From Streptococcus cuniculi (GTDB taxonomy: Bacteria; Bacillota; Bacilli; Lactobacillales; Streptococcaceae): a stretch of 52,496 nt of DNA. This document shows positions 50,895 through 52,496 of the stretch, piece after piece. Under the pieces are notes generated by a model that was not told where the DNA came from, did no database searches, and was given only the letters and a program-made list of their open reading frames with translations. Numbering within the stretch: position 1 is the first letter of the stretch; each line of letters begins with the position of its first letter. Made by a program: the position numbers and the translations under genes. The stretch lies in the NCBI RefSeq assembly GCF_004570575.1, contig NZ_SPPD01000015.1, positions 1 to 52,496 of the forward strand. The letters run 5' to 3'.

Positions 50895-51780
50895 AGTCTA
50901 TTGTAAATTGTTGGATATGATGTAAGAGCTTGAGATGGCCTTCCTTTTTCTTCGTAAGCCGTGCAATTAACTCATCAATCTGATCCACCTCTTCTTGCAA
51001 TTGAAGCTCAAAGGACTGCTTCTGACGAGTGACGGTGAGGCTCTCAATATCACGACTCGCTACTACCTTTAAAATAGGAGCGTCAACCTGACGATTGGCA
51101 AAGGAAGTTTGTTCTTCCCCCTCAAACCCCTCTTTTATTTCAATAGGTGTATGTTCCTCAAACTCTGATTCTGATTCTGTTTCCGGCAAAGACTGCTCCT
51201 CTTCTTCTCCCAGGATTTCCTCCTGTTTATCGTCTACAGAAGCTGGATTGCCCACATGGCCAAAGATGGAGTCTGAATCATCGTTGTTGGACTCCTCTAG
51301 GTCATGAGAAACGTCCTCTAGGCTCATTTCAGATTCTTTTGTGACCACTTCATCATAAAACGGTGTCTCAAAAACCGTCTCTTCTTCTACTACATTCGTG
51401 AGCTCAAGCAAATCAGAAACCGATAATTCTTCTTGTTGTGCGCTTTTAGCAGGTGAACCTTTACCTGTTGAAATAGCCTCTACTTGTGCTTCTGTAGCCT
51501 TGTCTCTCTTTTTAAAGGAGAATAAACGTTTGAAGAAACCTGTTTTTTGGTTAGCCTGACCAAAGTCTGCCAAAACCTCATCAACTATCCCCTCAAGAGG
51601 AAACGTGAGGCTTCTCTTATCTTGCAAGCGACCATCCTCGTCCAAATAGAAGACATTAAAGGTGGCATTCTCGCCCTTCTTTTTCTGTCTTGCACCTAAG
51701 AGATCTAATTCAAAGAGAAGCTCGTCTCTAGTCTTGACTTGAAATTGACTATAGGTCGCTTGATTCTGTACCTGAAACAT
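50893..51780 (-). CDS. Acidic conjugation-operon protein of unknown function
   Basis: The 295-residue protein starts FQVQNQATYSQFQVKTRDELL, has a small N-terminal domain (to about 85), a basic patch FKRLFSFKKRDK, a very acidic low-complexity stretch (about 115-240; EEEEQSLPETESESEFEE) and a coiled coil at the end (SFELQLQEEVDQIDELIARLTKKKEGHL). The start at 51780 is supported by AAGGAGG; a longer frame from 51831 overlaps the upstream gene. It belongs to the channel operon; a scaffold role is possible. I do not recognise the family. Confidence 0.62.
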   Translation of the reverse strand: MFQVQNQATYSQFQVKTRDELLFELDLLGARQKKKGENATFNVFYLDEDGRLQDKRSLTFPLEGIVDEVLADFGQANQKTGFFKRLFSFKKRDKATEAQVEAISTGKGSPAKSAQQEELSVSDLLELTNVVEEETVFETPFYDEVVTKESEMSLEDVSHDLEESNNDDSDSIFGHVGNPASVDDKQEEILGEEEEQSLPETESESEFEEHTPIEIKEGFEGEEQTSFANRQVDAPILKVVASRDIESLTVTRQKQSFELQLQEEVDQIDELIARLTKKKEGHLKLLHHIQQFTID

Positions 51781-52006
51781 GTCCAGATCCTCCTTCTTTA
51801 GTTTGCGCAATGAGTTTCTTTGCGTCTTCAAACGTCACATCATATTCTGTAAAGAGAGCAGTCATCCGCTCTGCGAGAAGAACCTTCTCTTCTTCTTGGA
51901 GTTTTCCTAACTTCTCCTGAAGTTGCTTAAGCTGATTCTGAGTCTTTTGGATTTCGGCTTGCTTTTTTACGACTCGTTGTTCTGCTTGGTATAGTTTCTG
52001 ACTCAT
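51749..52006 (-). CDS. Small coiled-coil conjugation-operon protein
   Basis: The 85-residue protein is almost entirely coiled coil (EIQKTQNQLKQLQEKLGKLQEEEKVLL), followed by a short acidic part (TEYDVTFEDAKKLIAQTK). The start at 52006 is chosen because AAGGAG is five bases upstream and the ATGA overlap with the upstream gene's stop suggests coupling. Its end overlaps the following gene's start by 32 bases. Small coiled-coil proteins of this kind recur in streptococcal ICE channel operons; no more can be said. Confidence 0.65.
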   Translation of the reverse strand: MSQKLYQAEQRVVKKQAEIQKTQNQLKQLQEKLGKLQEEEKVLLAERMTALFTEYDVTFEDAKKLIAQTKEGGSGHVSGTESSDL

Positions 52007-52496
52007 CATTTCTCCTTTCCTTCCGTCTTGTCAATGATTGCTTTTGCGGTTTCTCCTACAGATAACTCGGAGCCATCTGTAAGGACAATTGGCGCTATGT
52101 TGTTCACAAGAAATTGATCTTCTGTCTCGCTATACTGTAAGCGAAGAGTCGCGGTCCCTTGCTCATTATAGGACTTCCCGTCACGGTTGTCCTTTTCTTC
52201 TAAAATCGTTTGGGAATAGCGGACTTGTGCAATCACTTCCTTATTCTCACTATCGATGTAGATGGTGGCGTTTTGGTAGATACGGTCCACCACATAGCCT
52301 TTATAGGTCTTTTGAAGCGGTGTATCTTCGTCAGAAACGGTGGCGTTGTAGAGGCCTTCTGTCATAAAGGGTTTGTAGCGCTTGCGATTTTCTCCCAAGT
52401 CCTTCCTAGTATAATAGGCAATCAAGAAGTCTTCGACTTCTTTTCGCTTGAGTTCATGAGCTGCTGCCTCTTTCTTCTTGACCGTTTGGCTTATTG
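52006..52496 (-). CDS. Probable VirB8/TcpC-like channel protein, C-terminal part (cut by window edge)
   Basis: The frame is open to the right edge, so the visible 162 residues are the C-terminal part of a longer protein; the TTG at 52425 is not the real start. The segment ENRKRYKPFMTEGLYNATVSDE, then YVVDRIYQNATIYIDSENKEVIAQVRYSQTILEE and LRLQYSETEDQFLVNNIAPIVL fits an NTF2-like fold as in VirB8 and TcpC proteins. These are periplasm-side or cell-wall-side parts of the mating channel. Its place as the first visible gene of the operon agrees with that. The match is by pattern only. Confidence 0.5.
   Translation of the reverse strand, partial: ISQTVKKKEAAAHELKRKEVEDFLIAYYTRKDLGENRKRYKPFMTEGLYNATVSDEDTPLQKTYKGYVVDRIYQNATIYIDSENKEVIAQVRYSQTILEEKDNRDGKSYNEQGTATLRLQYSETEDQFLVNNIAPIVLTDGSELSVGETAKAIIDKTEGKEK

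Noticed and set aside
1..52496. CRISPR arrays, tRNA or rRNA genes
   Set aside because: No regularly spaced repeats and no cloverleaf or rRNA-like sequence were seen on either strand.

Overview
This is Firmicute DNA, almost certainly a Streptococcus and most like the S. suis group. The evidence is the block rpmH, tatD, rnmV, ksgA, rsgA, rpe, thiN, rmuC, cbf1/yhaM, purR, all on the minus strand and in an order usual for streptococci, together with moderate-to-low GC, strong AGGAGG ribosome sites, lactose-type PTS proteins and streptococcal mobile-element genes. Nearly everything is transcribed leftward; the clear exceptions are a metallophosphoesterase, one ICE cargo gene, an Fst-like toxin and some candidate small RNAs.

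Region by region. (1) 1-3660 is a tandem array. A type VII-type lipase-like toxin gene (cut by the left edge) is preceded by four paralogous membrane-anchored candidate immunity genes, separated by three truncated toxin 5' ends. (2) 4271-9583 holds the housekeeping genes purR, cbf1, rmuC, thiN, rpe and rsgA. (3) 9774-29489 is an accessory metabolic island of about 20 kb inserted between rsgA and ksgA. It carries an exo/endonuclease-family protein, an iron alcohol dehydrogenase, iolD-iolC-iolB, a GH38 alpha-mannosidase, a YitT-type membrane protein, PTS IIC/IIB/IIA, a PRD regulator, an ABC sugar importer without its own ATPase, a TIM-barrel isomerase, an aldo/keto reductase and a divergent metallophosphoesterase. 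A promoter with a probable CcpA site lies at its head. (4) 29551-34606 holds ksgA, an acyltransferase gene broken by one TGA, an SseB-domain protein, rnmV, tatD and rpmH (GTG start, too short for most ORF callers). (5) From about 34720 to the right edge is the end of an integrative and conjugative element. It has an ISLre2/Mutator-like DDE transposase at the end next to the rpmH promoter, an Fst-type I toxin-antitoxin locus, a ParA/RHH-like partition pair with AT-rich repeats, a ParB-methyltransferase broken by an amber codon, a MOBP-like relaxase, MobC, a candidate oriT, a very large LtrC-like primase/ArdC/metallopeptidase protein, VirD4, a PcfB-like protein and the start of the mating-channel genes.

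How the parts work together. The island probably imports and breaks down a glycan or cyclitol-linked sugar: the SBP and permeases or the PTS bring it in, GH38 cleaves mannosyl bonds, IolB/C/D run the lower inositol pathway, and the iron dehydrogenase may dispose of an aldehyde. The mobile element looks like a TnGBS-type ICE: a DDE transposase and plasmid-style maintenance genes coupled to a type IV conjugation system, inserted upstream of a strong sigma-A promoter. The most unusual structure is the toxin/immunity array at the left end, where toxin bodies have been deleted while immunity genes are kept and have diverged.
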